This document shows, one piece after another, positions 23,151 to 36,756 of a DNA stretch of 64,000 bases; the first letter of the stretch is position 1, and every line of letters begins with the position of its first letter. The position numbers and the translations under genes are program-made. A model generated the notes under the pieces. It had not been told where the DNA came from and ran no database searches. It saw only the letters and a program-made list of their open reading frames with translations. Origin of the DNA: Antilocapra americana (Eukaryota; Chordata; Mammalia; Artiodactyla; Antilocapridae); contig ML664161.1 in the NCBI GenBank assembly GCA_007570785.1, forward strand, positions 1,811,821 through 1,875,820, given 5' to 3'.

Positions 23151-23997
23151 TTTTTCCCCCCAGTTATCAGCAGATCTTAACCTCAAATCACCATGAACTG
23201 AATTATTTGGGATTTTTTTTTAATTAAAAGGCAAGCTGATGGTGTGGGAATAGACAATGAGTTATTAGGGTCTTCCATTTCTTTGAATCAGTTTTAAGTT
23301 CTGAGAACAGGTCAGTTAATTCAGTTAAACAGCTTTATCTCATTTTAGGGGGTATGATGTAGGTGGGCTTCCAAAGGTACAGGTGATCAGGTAAGAGCAA
23401 GAGTCACTTATATGGAAGCAAAAAATCCCCAAAGATTAATGATTGGAGCAAACTATAAAAGTTTCTGAGCCCAGGGGAAATAAATTAAAAGATTTTTAGA
23501 TGTTGGATTTGAACATCTTTTGTAATTTTAAATGTCTCTGATGATGTCATTGGGTATTCAGGTCAACTTTTGAGTGGTTCAGGCAGTAACATGAGGATTG
23601 TTGTGACAATTTCTCAGAAGTTGGTAGATTAAGTTGTCTATAAGGCGTCAAGGAAAGGGCAACTTTAGTTTGAGAGTTTCTGAATTTAGAATGATCAGGT
23701 TCAGAGAAAATAATAAAAGTTTCAATTCTGTTTACAAAGGTATAATCTATCAAATTGACGTGTCTTAAAAAACCCTTCCTTGTATCTGGAAAAACTAAAG
23801 ATTTTAAAAAAGTAATATTTTAGAGTTATAATGACATCTTTATCTGCTCATTTACTCCAACGCAACTAACTCTTGTCCACTTGAGTCTAGTGTTTTTCCG
23901 TTAGTTCTCTCAACTTTGTCTAATGACTGAGATTGGTAGAGACAATGATAATTCCAAGAATTCTGAAGGATTTTTGTAAAGGCTTATATGATTTTCC

Positions 23998-25139
23998 AAA
24001 CATCTGCTGGTTCATAGAAAAAGCAAGAGAATTCTAGATAAACATCTATTTCTGCCTCCTTGACTACACTAAAGTCTTTGACTGTGTCAGTCACAACACA
24101 ACATGGAAAATTCTTCAAGAGATGGGAATACCAGACCACCTTACCTGCTTCCTGGGAAACCCATACGCAGGTTAAGAAGCAACAATTAGAATCGGACATG
24201 GAACAAGGGACTGGTTCAAAATTGGGAAAGGAATAGGTCAAGGCTGTATATTGTCACTATGCTTATTTAAGTTATATGCAGAGTACATCATGAGAAATCC
24301 TAGGCAGGATGAAGCACAAACTGGAATCAAGATTGCAGGGAGAAATATCAATAACCTCCAATTTGCAGATGTCACCACCCTTCTGGCAGAAAATGAAGAG
24401 GAACTGAAGAATGTCTTGATGAAAGTGAAAGAGGAGAGTGAAAAAGCTGGCTTAAAACCCAATATTCAAAACACTAAGATCATGGCATCCAGTGCCATCA
24501 CTTCGTAGCAAATAGGGAAGCTATGGAAACAGTGACAGCCTTTTTGCGAGGCTCCAAAATCACTGCAGATGGTGACTGCAGCCATGAAATTAGAAGACAC
24601 TTGCTCTTTGGAAGAAAAGCTATGACAAACTTGGACAATGTATTAAAAAGCAGAGACATTACTTTGCCGACAAAGATCTATGTAGTCAAAGCTATGATTT
24701 TGTCAGTAGTCATGTATGAATGTGAGAGTTGGACCATAAAGAAGGCTGAATGCTTAAAAATTGATGTTTTTGAACTGTAGTTTTGGAGAAGATTTTTGAG
24801 AGTCCCTTGGACAGCAAGGAGATCAAACCAGTGAGTCCTAATGGAAATCAATCCTGAATATTCATTATAAGGACTGATGCTCAAGCTGAAGCTCCAATAC
24901 TTTGGCCAGCTGATGTGAAGATCTGACTCATTTGAAAAGACCCTGATGCTGGGAAATATTGAAGGCAGGAGGAGAAGGGGACAATAGAAGACGTGATGGT
25001 TAGGTGGTGTCACTGACTCAATGGACATGAGTTTGAGCAAACTCCAGGAGATGGTGAAGAACAGGGAATACTGGGGTGTGGTACTCCATGGGGTCGCCTA
25101 GAGTCAGACATGGCTGAGCAACTGAACAACAACAATATT
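23998..25139 (+). mobile_element. BovB LINE 3' part with RT remnant and 9-bp duplication
   Basis: It starts at ACATCTGCTGG-type RT sequence and reaches the 3' end GTCAGACATGGCTGAGCAAC with an (AAC)n tail. The frame at 24251-24508 encodes RT residues, but the catalytic tetrad reads FADV instead of YADD, so the second aspartate is lost. TGATTTTCC lies on both sides, at 23989-23997 and 25140-25148. Multiple stops divide the remaining frames (24523-24780 codes the next part). Confidence 0.93.
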
Positions 25140-26036
25140 TGATTTTCCCAGTGAAGTGAATACCTTGATCAAAGGAGATTGTGAAACGTATCCTACAACT
25201 GGGAAACACATGTTCTAACAGTTTCTTTGCCATTCTGGGGGCAGAAACCTTTCAGCAAGGGAAAGTATTAACTCATTAAAGGAAAAATGTGGTTAGCTGG
25301 AGAACAAGGAAGACATAAGCAGCTATATTGGGTTTCCCATAGCCCTGACTGTTCAATTTAGATTATTTTTTACCTTATTTTTAGGGAGCAGACTCCTGCC
25401 ATGTTATAAAGACATTATAATGGCAAAATTAGAAAGTAGAAGTAAAATGGACTTTATCCACTTTATAGATTCTGTTGTTGCTTTGGTGTGAAAATCGCCT
25501 AGGATGTTTCTCTGATACCCAGGATTAGGCCCTTTAGTGTGAGCTTTAGTTTTGATGAGAGATAACATTTTATGTCAGGGCATAAAAGATGTCCAGGAAT
25601 TTCATACAATTTCTGGAATGCTTGCAGTACATAACTATTCAGATAGAATACAAAGAAAGCTTAAAGTTACTTCTGACATGATAAAGCTTCCCATGTAATT
25701 TAACATATCAAATATATCTAACATCTCTCCTTTTATAAGGAAAGAAACTATATCTCAAAATTAATTCCAAGTCAGAAAGATTCACCTAGAATTTGATTTT
25801 TGGTAAGTGCATCAACAATAATGAAAACATTTAAAAAGTCAAATGAGTCACTGTTTATTAATTTAATCAGAATGAATGTTTATTCACTTAATCAAATTAA
25901 TGGTTAACATTTTCAAATATATAGTTATATAATTCAGAGCAAAACCTAACTTTTAATATTGAGAAAACTAGGTTTTATGTAATAATCAAGGACTTAATAA
26001 AGATAACACAGGATATGTGACCACTTTGACAAGACA

Positions 26037-26233
26037 GGGCTTCCTGGTGGCTAAAACAGTAAAGAATCTGCCTGCAATGTGGGGGACCTGGGTTCAATCC
26101 CTGGATTGGGAAGATCTCCTGGAGGAGGGCATGGCCATCCACTCCAGTATTCTTGCCTGGCGAATCCCCATGGACAAAGGAGCCTGGGGTTGCAAAAAGT
26201 CAGAAATGACTGAGTGACTCAGCACATACACAC
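26037..26233 (+). mobile_element. Bov-tA SINE with 11-bp duplication
   Basis: GGGCTTCCTGGTGGCTAAAA head, GGACCTGGGTTCAATCCCTG, body GGGCATGGCCATCCACTCCA and end AATGACTGAGTGACTCAGCA. TTGACAAGACA flanks it at 26026-26036 and 26234-26244. Confidence 0.92.
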
Positions 26234-26582
26234 TTGACAAGACATGAGACTTTTTTTTTTTTTTGTCTTTTTAGACAGACTACTTAAAGGCAATGTTTCA
26301 CTATTTAGAGCAGACCAATAGGGAAAAACAAAACGAAAAGACTGTTGTCCTTTGAATGAGAGAAATACAGATTCTGACTTTATCGTTTATTATGGTTTTT
26401 ATATTAAAGCTCACTTATTTTAAATTCATTTTTTTTTAATCTGGTCCTGACCACATACAAAATTTCTTTTTAAATACCCACCCTAACTTTTTTTTTTAAC
26501 AGAAATTTTCAATTTTCTGTGTTTATGTTAGTTTGTGTCTTGTTTTATTTCCCACTTAGAAATAACCAACTTTAGGAAAGAT

Positions 26583-26800
26583 CAGGCTTCCCTGGTGGTT
26601 CAGTGGTAAAATATCCAGCTACAAGAGCAGGAGATGTGGGTTCAATCCCTGGGTTGGGAACATCCCCTGGAGAAGAAAAGGACACCTCAGTCCAGTATTC
26701 TTGCCTGGGAAATCCCATGGACAGAAGAGCCTTGAGGACCACAGTCCAAGTGGTCACTAAAGAATCAGACGTGACTGAGCAATAAAGCATCAACAACAAC
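26583..26800 (+). mobile_element. Bov-tA SINE
   Basis: GGCTTCCCTGGTGGTTCAGT head, GGTTCAATCCCTGGGTTGGG, TCCAGTATTCTTGCCTGGGA and end CAGACGTGACTGAGCAATAA with a CAACAACAACA tail. Confidence 0.9.
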
Positions 26801-27233
26801 AGGGCAAGGTAACTTCCTAAACAAAATCATCTCCATACACCTATACCTTTTCTTAATAGACTTGTTTAATGGTAAATTTTCCAGTATTCTATCTTATTTT
26901 AAAATAATCTTGACAGTGGATTCTCATTATTTAACTTGGCAAAACTCTAAGGTTTTACCAAAAGACTTGGAGAAACTACTATTTGATAGACATACCATAA
27001 ACATAATTGTTTTTATAGAGTTTACCTAAAAACTCTTATCCTGTTTATATCTATTTTATTACTTATGAAAACATTTTATACTAAGGTATTTTTGCGTTTT
27101 TGCCAAATTTTGTAGCAGGGGTAACATGAGCTTTACTTTCAGTAAACCTAAGTACAATTAAAGTAGAATACTTAATATCTATAATTCTAAAGAAATGTGT
27201 ATGTTAATTAAACACTCAAATAGCTTTACATTC

Positions 27234-27420
27234 ATGTGTGCTAAGTGACTTCAGATATGTCCAATCCTGTGACCCCATGGGCTGTAGCCCACCAGGCTCC
27301 TCTGTTCATGGGATTCTCCAGGTAAGAATACCAGAGTGGGTTGCCATTCCCTCCTCCAGGTGAACTTCCCCACCTAGGGATCAAACCTGCATCTCCTGCA
27401 GCTCCTGCATTGCAGACAGA
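27234..27420 (-). mobile_element. Bov-tA SINE
   Basis: GTGTGCTAAGTGACTTCAGA, GCCCACCAGGCTCCTCTGTT, GGATTCTCCAGGTAAGAATA and the reversed head GATCAAACCTGCATCTCCTG. Confidence 0.88.
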
Positions 27421-27625
27421 TTTAATTTTATTTTATTTTTTCGGCCTCTGAGTCACAAAGAAAGCCTAAATAGCTTAAATACTGAATATTTCACCAGATC
27501 AGGTGAATCCGAAATTCATTTGGGTTATTTTTCTATTATATTTCTGAGAGTTTATATAAGCTCTTATTTGTTTAAGCCTATTAAATAATGCTTTTACAGA
27601 TCAGTTTTGCCAATATCATCTAGAG

Positions 27626-27780
27626 CAGGGGTCCCTAACCTCTGGGATCTAATGCCAAATAAATTGTGCAATAAATGTAACACACTTGAATCACCCTGAA
27701 ACCATCCACCCCACCCTAGTCTGTGGAAAAATTATCTTCCATGAAACCAGACCCTGGTGCCTAAAAGGTTGGGGACTGCT
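27626..27780. mobile_element. Short hAT element with inverted ends
   Basis: The left end CAGGGGTCCCTAACCTCTGG and the right end, in reverse AGCAGTCCCCAACCTTTTAG, are inverted copies. Internal GAAACCATCCACCCCACCC and GTGGAAAAATTATCTTCCAT fit a known non-autonomous hAT family that I cannot name with certainty. The eight bases on each side, ATCTAGAG (27618-27625) and AAGTAGAG (27781-27788), agree at six positions, as expected for a decayed 8-bp hAT duplication. Confidence 0.7.
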
Positions 27781-28429
27781 AAGTAGAGATAGCATACATA
27801 CATAGACATATAGACAGCCACAATCAAAGATCTCATAGTTTTCCTTTTAAAATTTTAGTCATGAGTAAAGTACAATATAAAACTCACTAGTTTATAAATA
27901 ATAGTTAGAACAAACTAGATTACTCTCTCAGATGGCTGAAGTCTTTTATCATTTGCAAAGATGAATTTTAAGACCTGTCTTTGCCCTTGACATGCAATTC
28001 TAAGGAAGCTATTTGGGCAAAAGAAATTTTAAAAGTTCTCTTTTATCTTTTATCTTTTTTTTTTTTTAGGTTCTACTGATCAAGCCAAGGCTGCAGTCTC
28101 AGGCCATGTGGGCTGTATCTACATTTAAAAGACATGATAAGCTTTATAACTTTAAGGGACAGCTAAAAAAAAATGTATCTATTATCACAAGTCTTAGGGT
28201 ATTTATTGGTAAAAATTCTTTTCTTAAGTACAGAATAATATTGTTCTAATATCTTGACCTTTTATATTATCTACAATCATTTTGAGAAGACTAGACCCAG
28301 GCCTTGTGCCTGATTAGGGTCAGTGGACTTTGACTTGTTTTCAGTATTTGTAATTTTGGTTTTGTAGATTTTCAAAACAATAACAGTTTTTTCTATTAGC
28401 CCTTGAATATTGGCTTCTAACTGATTTAT

Positions 28430-28530
28430 TATTATTATTATTTGATCTGGTTCTCTGACCAGTTATTGTATCCAGGCCCTCTGGGAGTGTAGAGCCTTAG
28501 CCACTGGATCACCAGGGAAATGTTCCAATT
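28430..28530 (-). repeat. CHR-2-type SINE fragment
   Basis: TTTGATCTGGTTCTCTGACC then GTGTAGAGCCTTAGCCACTG and GATCACCAGGGAAATG are decayed reversed CHR landmarks (gaccaggg, ccactgga, ccagggaa). Confidence 0.55.
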
Positions 28531-28870
28531 TATAATTATTATATCTCGTGTCAACACTTTGGTTTGTGTTTATAGCCTTATTGTCTTTCATGAAACAAAT
28601 ATTCCTTAAAAATCTAGTCCTCTTGAATGACCAGGCTAATTTGTGAGGACACAGATTGTTAAAAGCAAAATTCCTGTTAAAACATATTGCAGTACATTGA
28701 CCTCATCATGTGGTGTTTTCAAATGTCTGCCTCTGTAGATCCTGAATAAAGTCATTGGTTTTCACAAGAGCAAAATAATCCAATCTCTTTTCAGATTATA
28801 TAAACTTACATTGACAGCTTCATTTTTCTAAATGCAGAATGTGATGTAATCTCTGTTTCACTTAGACACC

Positions 28871-29609
28871 TCATGTCCATCCTCAGGCATGCTTGGGAAT
28901 CTATAAATTCAGTGTATCATTAACTCTGCCTCTTCAGAAAGAAAACCTTTTCACTGGGATGAGTGGCAGGCTGTTGCTTAAGTGTGCAAAGAGAAGGCTA
29001 GTGTCTGAAAATCTATGTTCCTTTATACAAATATTTAAAAAGTTCTTTGCTTTTATTGTCTCACATTCCTGTTTTAAGTAATATCTGTTTCTTCAATTTT
29101 AGAATTGTTTAACATAAAGTTCATATTACAAAATCAAATCTTTCTGATTCTTTCTGACCACCCCACCCCATCACCACATGCAAAATCACATCAATGGCCT
29201 CATGTTCAGCTTTTTCTGAATGAGTGATTCAATTTTTATTTTCCTATTAACATTGCAAGCTTCCAACATTTTATTGTTAGCTTTCTCTTGTGGCCTCATT
29301 TCCATTCATCTTTATCTTCATAAGTTTAAGCTATTATATTATTCTGTAGTCATCTTAGTGGAGTATTGGGTAAGAGAAAAGATTAATGTCTGTGTTTGGA
29401 TCAACCATGTTTAACTGAACCTCTCCTATACTTTATTTCTTGTTACACTGGGAAGTTGTATCTTATTTATGTAAAAGTAATGCTACATTTCAAACATATA
29501 AATCTAGTAACATTCTATTTCACTTCAAAGTATGTTGGAAGCAAAAGTCATCCTAGATAGCAATTGTATGAAATGCCTTATTAAAAAAATTGTACAGTGA
29601 AACTTCTGA
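28871..29609. other. Unassigned sequence
   Basis: Nothing recognised. The plus-strand frames at 28893-29081 and 29220-29414 have no known motif. Confidence 0.35.
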
Positions 29610-31445
29610 TTTCAACAAAATGTCATAGACTTGTTTATTCCTCCTGTCCTCACTAATGACAACTGAAAACCCAGGAAATGGTGCCAGAGACCACACCAAA
29701 GCAGCACTTTGAAAGTGGTAAGAAGAAGAGCTAGTTTTGAATTGCAAAAGAGAAGTTAATTTTGTCCCCCAGGATGGGAGGGGATGCTGAGCAGCAGAGG
29801 TTCCTGAGACATCTCACTCAGAAATGAAGCACTCAAACCCAGCATTTATTGACTCTCATGCTAGCAACAGAAGGCAGCTCAGATAGGAAGGTTCCTGTAT
29901 ACCAAAAAGGAGTCCTTTTGACATCGTTGGGTGAAACTGACACCACTGGGAAGGACTTTTTCTTCCAAAGAGACATCTCAATATCTTTCACCAGCAGGCA
30001 GAACCAGCAGGAGAAATCCAGCTTCCTCAGAGGACAAAGCCTACTAAACCTTTTTCATCTTTTTCAATGAGACTGTGACTCTCCTCCCCAATACAGAGAC
30101 ACCTGGGCACACTGGCAGAACTAGAAATGAGAAACAGCCACAATAAGCAGCCTGGTCTAGGAATTGATGTTGTATTTATAGGATCTAGACCCTTGGGTTT
30201 ACAGACATTAGGGCAGGGGAAGGTCTTGGGTCTCACCACACTCTTCTGCACCAGGAGAAACCAGAGGCTTGGTCAGGAGAAACCTCTTCTGCCCTCTCAG
30301 GCAGGCAGCATCAGCAGAGAACAGTGTGATTCCCACAGTACCCCCCCCCCCCGCAAAAAAAAATACTCAATAGAGCTGAGAGCCAACACTGCACAGAAAA
30401 GACTCTAAAAATTAAACTACATTTGAATGAAATAGACTAAACCATCAAAACCATGAACTAAATCTAAATAGGTGAATGATGATCTATGGATATATTTATT
30501 TTAGACCTGGAGTCTCCTTATATAATCAGCAAAATGTCCAGAATACAATGAAAAATTACATCATACAAAGAACTAAGAAAATCACAACTTGCTAGGGAAA
30601 AACTGACACCAATATCAAGTTGAATCTAATGTTGGAATTTTCTGATTAGGACCTTAAGTCACTCATCATAAAAATGCTTCAAAAGTCAATTAGAAATTAT
30701 CATGAAGCAAATGAAAACATAGCAAATGTCAACCAACAAATACAAGTCATAGTAAATAACTGAAAGGAAATTGTACCATTAAAATACAATAATTGATATT
30801 TTTTTAGATCACAGGATGTACTCAGTAGTAGGATGGAGATGACAAAGAATAGAACTATTGATCTAGACGGAAGAAAAATCATATTCTTCCAATGTAAACA
30901 ACAGAGAGAAAACAGACCTAAAAACACATTTCCTCAGGGCAATAATATAAAAAAGATTCAATGTTTCTATGATTGGAGTCTAAGAAAGAGAAAAAAAGTG
31001 AAGTGCTAAAAGAATATGTAAAGTAATAATGGCTGAAAACTTCCCAAATTTGAGAGAAAGATAAATACTTATAGATCCAACAAGCTGAGTAAATCCCCAA
31101 ATGATAAACCTAAAGAAATCTACATAAATACACATCATAATTAAAATTTCTAAAACTAAAGACAAAAGAAAAAGAAAACCCTCAAAGAAGCCAGAGAGAA
31201 ATGATTTATTGCCTATAGGGACCACCACTTCAAATGACAGGAGATATTTCATCTGAATCCGTGGAATAATGTTGTTCAAGGCTGAGAGAGAAAGACAATT
31301 TTACTACTCTGAATTCTATATCTGGTGAAACTATCCATTAGGAATTAAAGACAAATTAAATTTATTGTTGAAGGAAAACTAAAATACATTTTTGAAGGAG
31401 CACTAGCCTTAAAGATGGCTATAGGAAAGTTTTCAAATAGAAGTA
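29610..31445 (+). mobile_element. Ancient L1, 5' region through ORF1
   Basis: From about 30,500 the sequence follows an old L1 ORF1 in sense: CATAGCAAATGTCAACCAAC, ATAATGGCTGAAAACTTCCC, AAATTTGAGAGAAAGATAAA, GAAATCTACATAAATACACA, TAAAACTAAAGACAAAAGAA and CTGAATTCTATATCTGGTGA. The part from 29,610 to 30,400 looks like the same element's 5' region but is less certain. It includes a C14 run followed by A10 near 30,342. No frame is open for long. It breaks at 31,445 where a minus-strand BovB is inserted, and resumes at about 38,047. Confidence 0.65.
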
Positions 31446-34400
31446 CAGTTCAGTCACTCAGTCATGTCCGACTCTTTGTGATCACACAGGCTGCAGCATG
31501 CCAGGCTTCCCTGTCCATCACCAGCTCCCGGAGCTTGCTCAAACTCATGTCCATCAAGTCTGTGATGCCATTCAACCATCTCATCCTGTCATCCCCTTTC
31601 CTTCTGCCTTTAATCTTTCCCAACATCAGGATCTTTTCCAGTGAGTCATTTCTTCACATCGGGTGACCAAAGTATTGGAGTTTCAGCTTTGGCAGCAGTC
31701 CTTCCAATGAACACTCAGGACTGATTTCCTTTAGGATTGATGGGTTGGATCTCCTTGCAGCCCAAGAGACTCTCAAGAGTCTTCAACACCACAGTTCAAA
31801 CGCATCAAATTTTCAGCCATCAGATTTCTTTATATTCTATCTCTCACATGCATACATGACTACTGGAAAGCCCATAGCTTTGACTAGATGGACATTTGTT
31901 GCTGAAGTAATGTCTCTGCTTTTTAATATGCTGTCTAGGTTGGTCATAACTTCTTCCAAGGAGTAAGCGTCTTTTAATTTCATGGCTGCAGTCATCAGCA
32001 GCAGCGATTATGGAACCCCCCAAAATAAAGCCTGTCACTACATCCATTGTTTCCCCATTTATTTGCCATAAAGTGATGAGACTAGATGCCATAATTGTCG
32101 CTTTCTGAATGTTGACTTTCAAGCTAATATATTCACTTTCCTCTTTCACTTTCATCAAGAGGCTCTTTAGTTCTTCACTTTGTGCCATAAGGGTGGTGTC
32201 ATCTGCGTATCTGAGGTTATTGATATTTCTCCTGGCAATCTTGTTTCCAGTGTGTGCTTCATCCAGCCTGGCATTTCACATGATGTACTCTGTATATAAG
32301 TTAAATAAGCAGGGTGACAATATACAGTCTTGATGTATTCTTTTCCCAATTTTGAACCAATCTCTTGTTCCATGTCCAGTTCTAACTGTTGCTTTAACCT
32401 TCATACACATTTCTCAGGAGGCAGGTAAGATGGTCTGGTATTCCCATCTCTTTCAGAATTTTTCACAGTTTGCCGTGATTCACATAGTCAAAGGCTTTGG
32501 CATAATCAATAAAGCAGAAGTAGATGTTTTTCTGGTATTCTCTTGCTTTTTTGATGATACAACTAATGTTAGCAATTTAACCCCAGGCTCCTCTGGTTTT
32601 TCTAAATCTAGCTTGAACATCTGAAAGTTCACGGTTCATGTACTCTTGAAGCCTGGCTTGGAGAATTTTTAGCATTACTTTGATAGTGTACGAGACAAGT
32701 GTAGTTATATGGTAGTTTGAGCATTCTTTGGCATTGCCTTTCTTTGGGATTGGAATGAAAACTGACCTTTTCCTGTCCTATGGCCACTGCTGAGTTTTCC
32801 AAATTTGCTGGCATACTGAGTGCAGCACTTTGACAGCATCATCTTTCAGGATTTGAAATAGCTCAGCTGGAATTCCGTCATCTCCACTAGCTTTGTTTAT
32901 GGTGACCTCATTCTAGAATATCTGGCTGTAGGTGAATTATCACACCATCATGATTATCTGGGTCATGAAGATCTTTTTTGTGCAGTTCTTCTGTGTATAG
33001 TTGCCACCTCTTCTTAATATCTTCTGCTTCTGTTACGTCCAAACCATTTCTGTATTTTATTGTGCTAATCTTTGCATGAAATGTTCCCTTGGTATCTCTA
33101 ATTTTCTTGGAGAGATGTATAGTCTTTCTCATTGTATTGTTTCCCTCTGAGGAAGCCTTTCTTATCTCTCCTTGGGATTCTTGGAACTCTGTATTCAAAT
33201 GGGTATATCTTTCATTATCTCCTTTGCCTTTTGCTTCTCTTCTTTTCTCAGCTTTTTATAAGTCCTCCTCAGACAGCCATTTTGCCTTTTTCATTTCTCT
33301 TTCTTAGGGATATTCTTGGTCACTGCCTCCTGTACAATGTCATGAACCTCTGTCCATAGTTCTTCAGGCACTATCTATCATATCTAATCCCTTGAATCTA
33401 TTTGTCACTTCCACTGTGCATCTTAAGGGATTTGATTGATGTCATAAATGAATGGTCTAGGGCTCTTCCCTTCTTTTTTCAATATAGGTCTGAATTTGGC
33501 AATAAGGAGTACACTATCTGAGTGACAGTCAGCTCCCGGTCTTGTTTTTGATGACTGCATAGAGCTTCTCCACCTTTGGCTGCAAAGAGTATATTAAATC
33601 TGATTTTGGTATGGACAGTTTGGTGATGTCTGTGTGTAGAGTCTTCCCTTGTGTTCTTGGAAGAGGGTGTTTGCTATGACCAGTGTGTTCTCTTGGCAGA
33701 ACTCTATTAGACTTTGCTCTGCTTCATTCTGTACTCCAAGGCCAAATTTGCTTGTTACTCCAGGTGTTTCTTGACTTCCTATTTTTGCATTCCAATTCCC
33801 TATAAAGAAAAGGACATCTTTTTTGGGTGTTAGTTATGGAAGGTCTTTTAAGTCTTCATACAACTGTTCCAACTTCAGCTTATTCAGCATTAGTGGTTGC
33901 CGCATAGACTTAGATTACTGTGATATTGAACGGTTTGCCTTGGAAACGAACAGAGATCATTCTGTTGTTTTTGAGATTGCATCCAAGTACTACATTTTGG
34001 ACTCTTTTGTTATCTATGATGGTTACTCCATTTCTTCCAAAGGATTCTTGCCCACAGTAGTAGATATAATGGTCATCTGAGTTAAATTCACCCATTCCAG
34101 TCCATTTTAGTTTGCTTATTCCTAAAATGTCGACATTCAGTCTTACCATCTCTGTTTGACCACCTTCACTTTGCCTTGATTCATGGACCTAACATTCAGG
34201 TTCCTATGAATATTGCTCTTTACAGCACTGGACTTTGCCTCTATTACCAATCACACCCACAGCTGGTTGTTGTTTTTGCTTTGGGTCAATCTCTTGATTC
34301 CTTCTGGAGTTATTTCTCCACTGATCTCCAGTAGCATATTGGACACCTTCCAACCTGGGGAGTTCATCTTTCAATATTATATATCTTTTTGCCTTCCCAT

Positions 34401-34460
34401 ACTGTTCATGGGGTTCTCAAGGCAAAAATACTGAGGTGGTTTGTCAATCTCTTCTTCAGT
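31446..34460 (-). mobile_element. BovB LINE, long copy: 3' end through endonuclease
   Basis: On the minus strand this copy covers nearly the whole BovB protein-coding region. From its 5' side: the start region near 34,260-34,440, the AP-type endonuclease at about 34,149-33,910 (residues such as LKWTGMGEFNSDDHYIYYC and FQGKPFNITVI), a linker and RT entry (33,198-32,908), the RT palm with YADDTTL intact at about 32,190-32,225, and the C-terminal part at 32,188-31,844. Frameshifts and stops separate these frames, so no full protein exists. Its 5' leader continues at 36,259-38,046 after an inserted plus-strand BovB. The 3' tail begins at the CAGTTCAGTC at 31,446. Confidence 0.93.
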
Positions 34461-34489
34461 CTAGACAGCATATTAAAAAGCAGAGACAT
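34461..34489 (+). mobile_element. Plus-strand BovB, left piece (5' side)
   Basis: CTAGACAGCATATTAAAAAG then CAGAGACAT is the internal BovB phrase that normally continues TACTTTGCCAACAAAG. It is cut by the SMN retrocopy and resumes at 35,767. The BovB itself is truncated at its 5' end here and joins the older reversed BovB. CTTCTTCAGT (34,451-34,460) and CTCTCCAGT (36,259-36,267) at its two borders look like its diverged duplication. Confidence 0.88.
34475..34489 (+). repeat. 5' target-site duplication of the SMN retrocopy
   Basis: AAAAAGCAGAGACAT, preceded by TT, so the cut site reads TT/AAAA as preferred by L1 endonuclease. The second copy is at 35,767-35,781 with no mismatch. Confidence 0.95.
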
Positions 34490-35766
<1,277 letters not shown>

Positions 35767-36258
35767 AAAAAGCAGAGACATTACTTTGTCGACAAATTCC
35801 ATCTAGTCAAGGCTATGGTTTTTCCAGTAGTCATGTATGGATGTGAGAGTTGGACTGTAAAAAAAGCTGAGCACCAAAGAATTGATGCGTTTGAACTGTG
35901 ATGTTGGAGAAGACTCTTGAGAGGCCCTTGGACTACAAAGAGATTCAACAACCCCATCCTAAAGAAAATCAGACCTGAATATTCATTGAAAAGACTGATG
36001 CTGAAGATGAAACTCCAACACTTTGGCCACCTGATGTGAAGAACTGACTCATTCGCAAAGACCCTATTGCTGGGAAAGATTGAAGGTGGGAGGAGAAGGG
36101 GACGACAGAGGATAAGATGATTTGATGGTATCATCAACTCAATGGAGATGAGTTTGAGGAAACTCCGGGATTGGTGATGGACAGGGAGGCCTGGCATGCT
36201 GCAGTCTGTGGGGTCATAAAGAGTTGGACACAACTGAGCTACTGGACTTACTAACCGG
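35767..36258 (+). mobile_element. Plus-strand BovB, right piece (3' end)
   Basis: It begins with the second duplication copy (35,767-35,781) and continues without a break in BovB homology: TACTTTGTCGACAAATTCCA, GTAGTCATGTATGGATGTGA, ACTTTGGCCACCTGATGTGA and the 3' end GTTGGACACAACTGAGCTAC. Its antisense strand is open for 150 codons (36,233-35,781), a feature seen in several BovB copies here and not a gene. Confidence 0.93.
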
Positions 36259-36542
36259 CTCTCCAGTAGACTTCATTTTGTCTGAACTTCCCACAATGAC
36301 ACGTCTGTATTGGGTGACCCTACATGGCATGGGTCATAGTTTCATTGAGTTAGATAAGGCTGTGCTCCATGTGATCAGATTGGTTAGTTTTCTGTAATTG
36401 GATTTTCAGTCTGTCTGCCCTCTGATTGAGAAGGATAAGAGGCTTATGGAAGCTTTCTGATGGGAGAGACTGACTGAGGGTGAGACTGGGTCTTGTTCTG
36501 ATGGCCAGGGCCATACTCAGTAAATCTTTCATTGAATTTTAT

Positions 36543-36750
36543 GTTGAAAAATCTTGTGTGCACCAGAACCCAGGAGGAAGGAACAGTGACCTCACAAGAG
36601 ACTGACCCAGACTTTCCCTGGAGTTTCCAGATGTCTCCATCAGAGGCGTGGGTCGGTAGTGGCCTGCTGCAGGGTGGGGGCACTGAGTGTAGCAGTACAT
36701 ACATGGTACCTTTTGAAGGAGGTTGTCATTGTCTTTATTACCTCCACTGT
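36543..36750 (+). repeat. Inverted-repeat arm A in the BovB leader
   Basis: Its reverse complement reads CAATGACAACCTCCTTCAAA, ACTGCTACACTCAGTGCCCC, ACCCTGCAGCAGG and AAGTCTGGGTCAGTCTCTTG. It aligns in order with 37,042-37,250. Relative to the flanking leader, this arm points the other way. Confidence 0.85.
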
Positions 36751-36756
36751 AGTTTG

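Larger units (their letters stand above)
23210..28870. mobile_element. Possible ancient endogenous retrovirus interior, heavily decayed
   Basis: The non-repeat blocks 23210-23988, 25149-26025, 26245-26580, 26810-27230, 27430-27617 and 27790-28870 share phrases (for example GCAAAGATGAATTTTAAGAC, AGCTATTTGGGCAAAAGAAA, GTCTTAGGGTATTTATTGGT) that I associate with the interior of an old ERVL/ERV3-class element. I see no readable gag, pol or env frame on either strand, so orientation and class are not supported. The block carries an inserted BovB, three Bov-tA copies, a hAT relic and a CHR fragment. It could be ordinary unique sequence. Confidence 0.25.

Noticed and set aside
30343..30366. C14/A10 run as a retroposon tail
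   Set aside because: No element ends here on either strand; it looks like homopolymer growth inside the old L1.
35781..36233. A 150-codon minus-strand protein gene
   Set aside because: It is the antisense of a BovB 3' end, and the same antisense peptides occur opposite other BovB copies.
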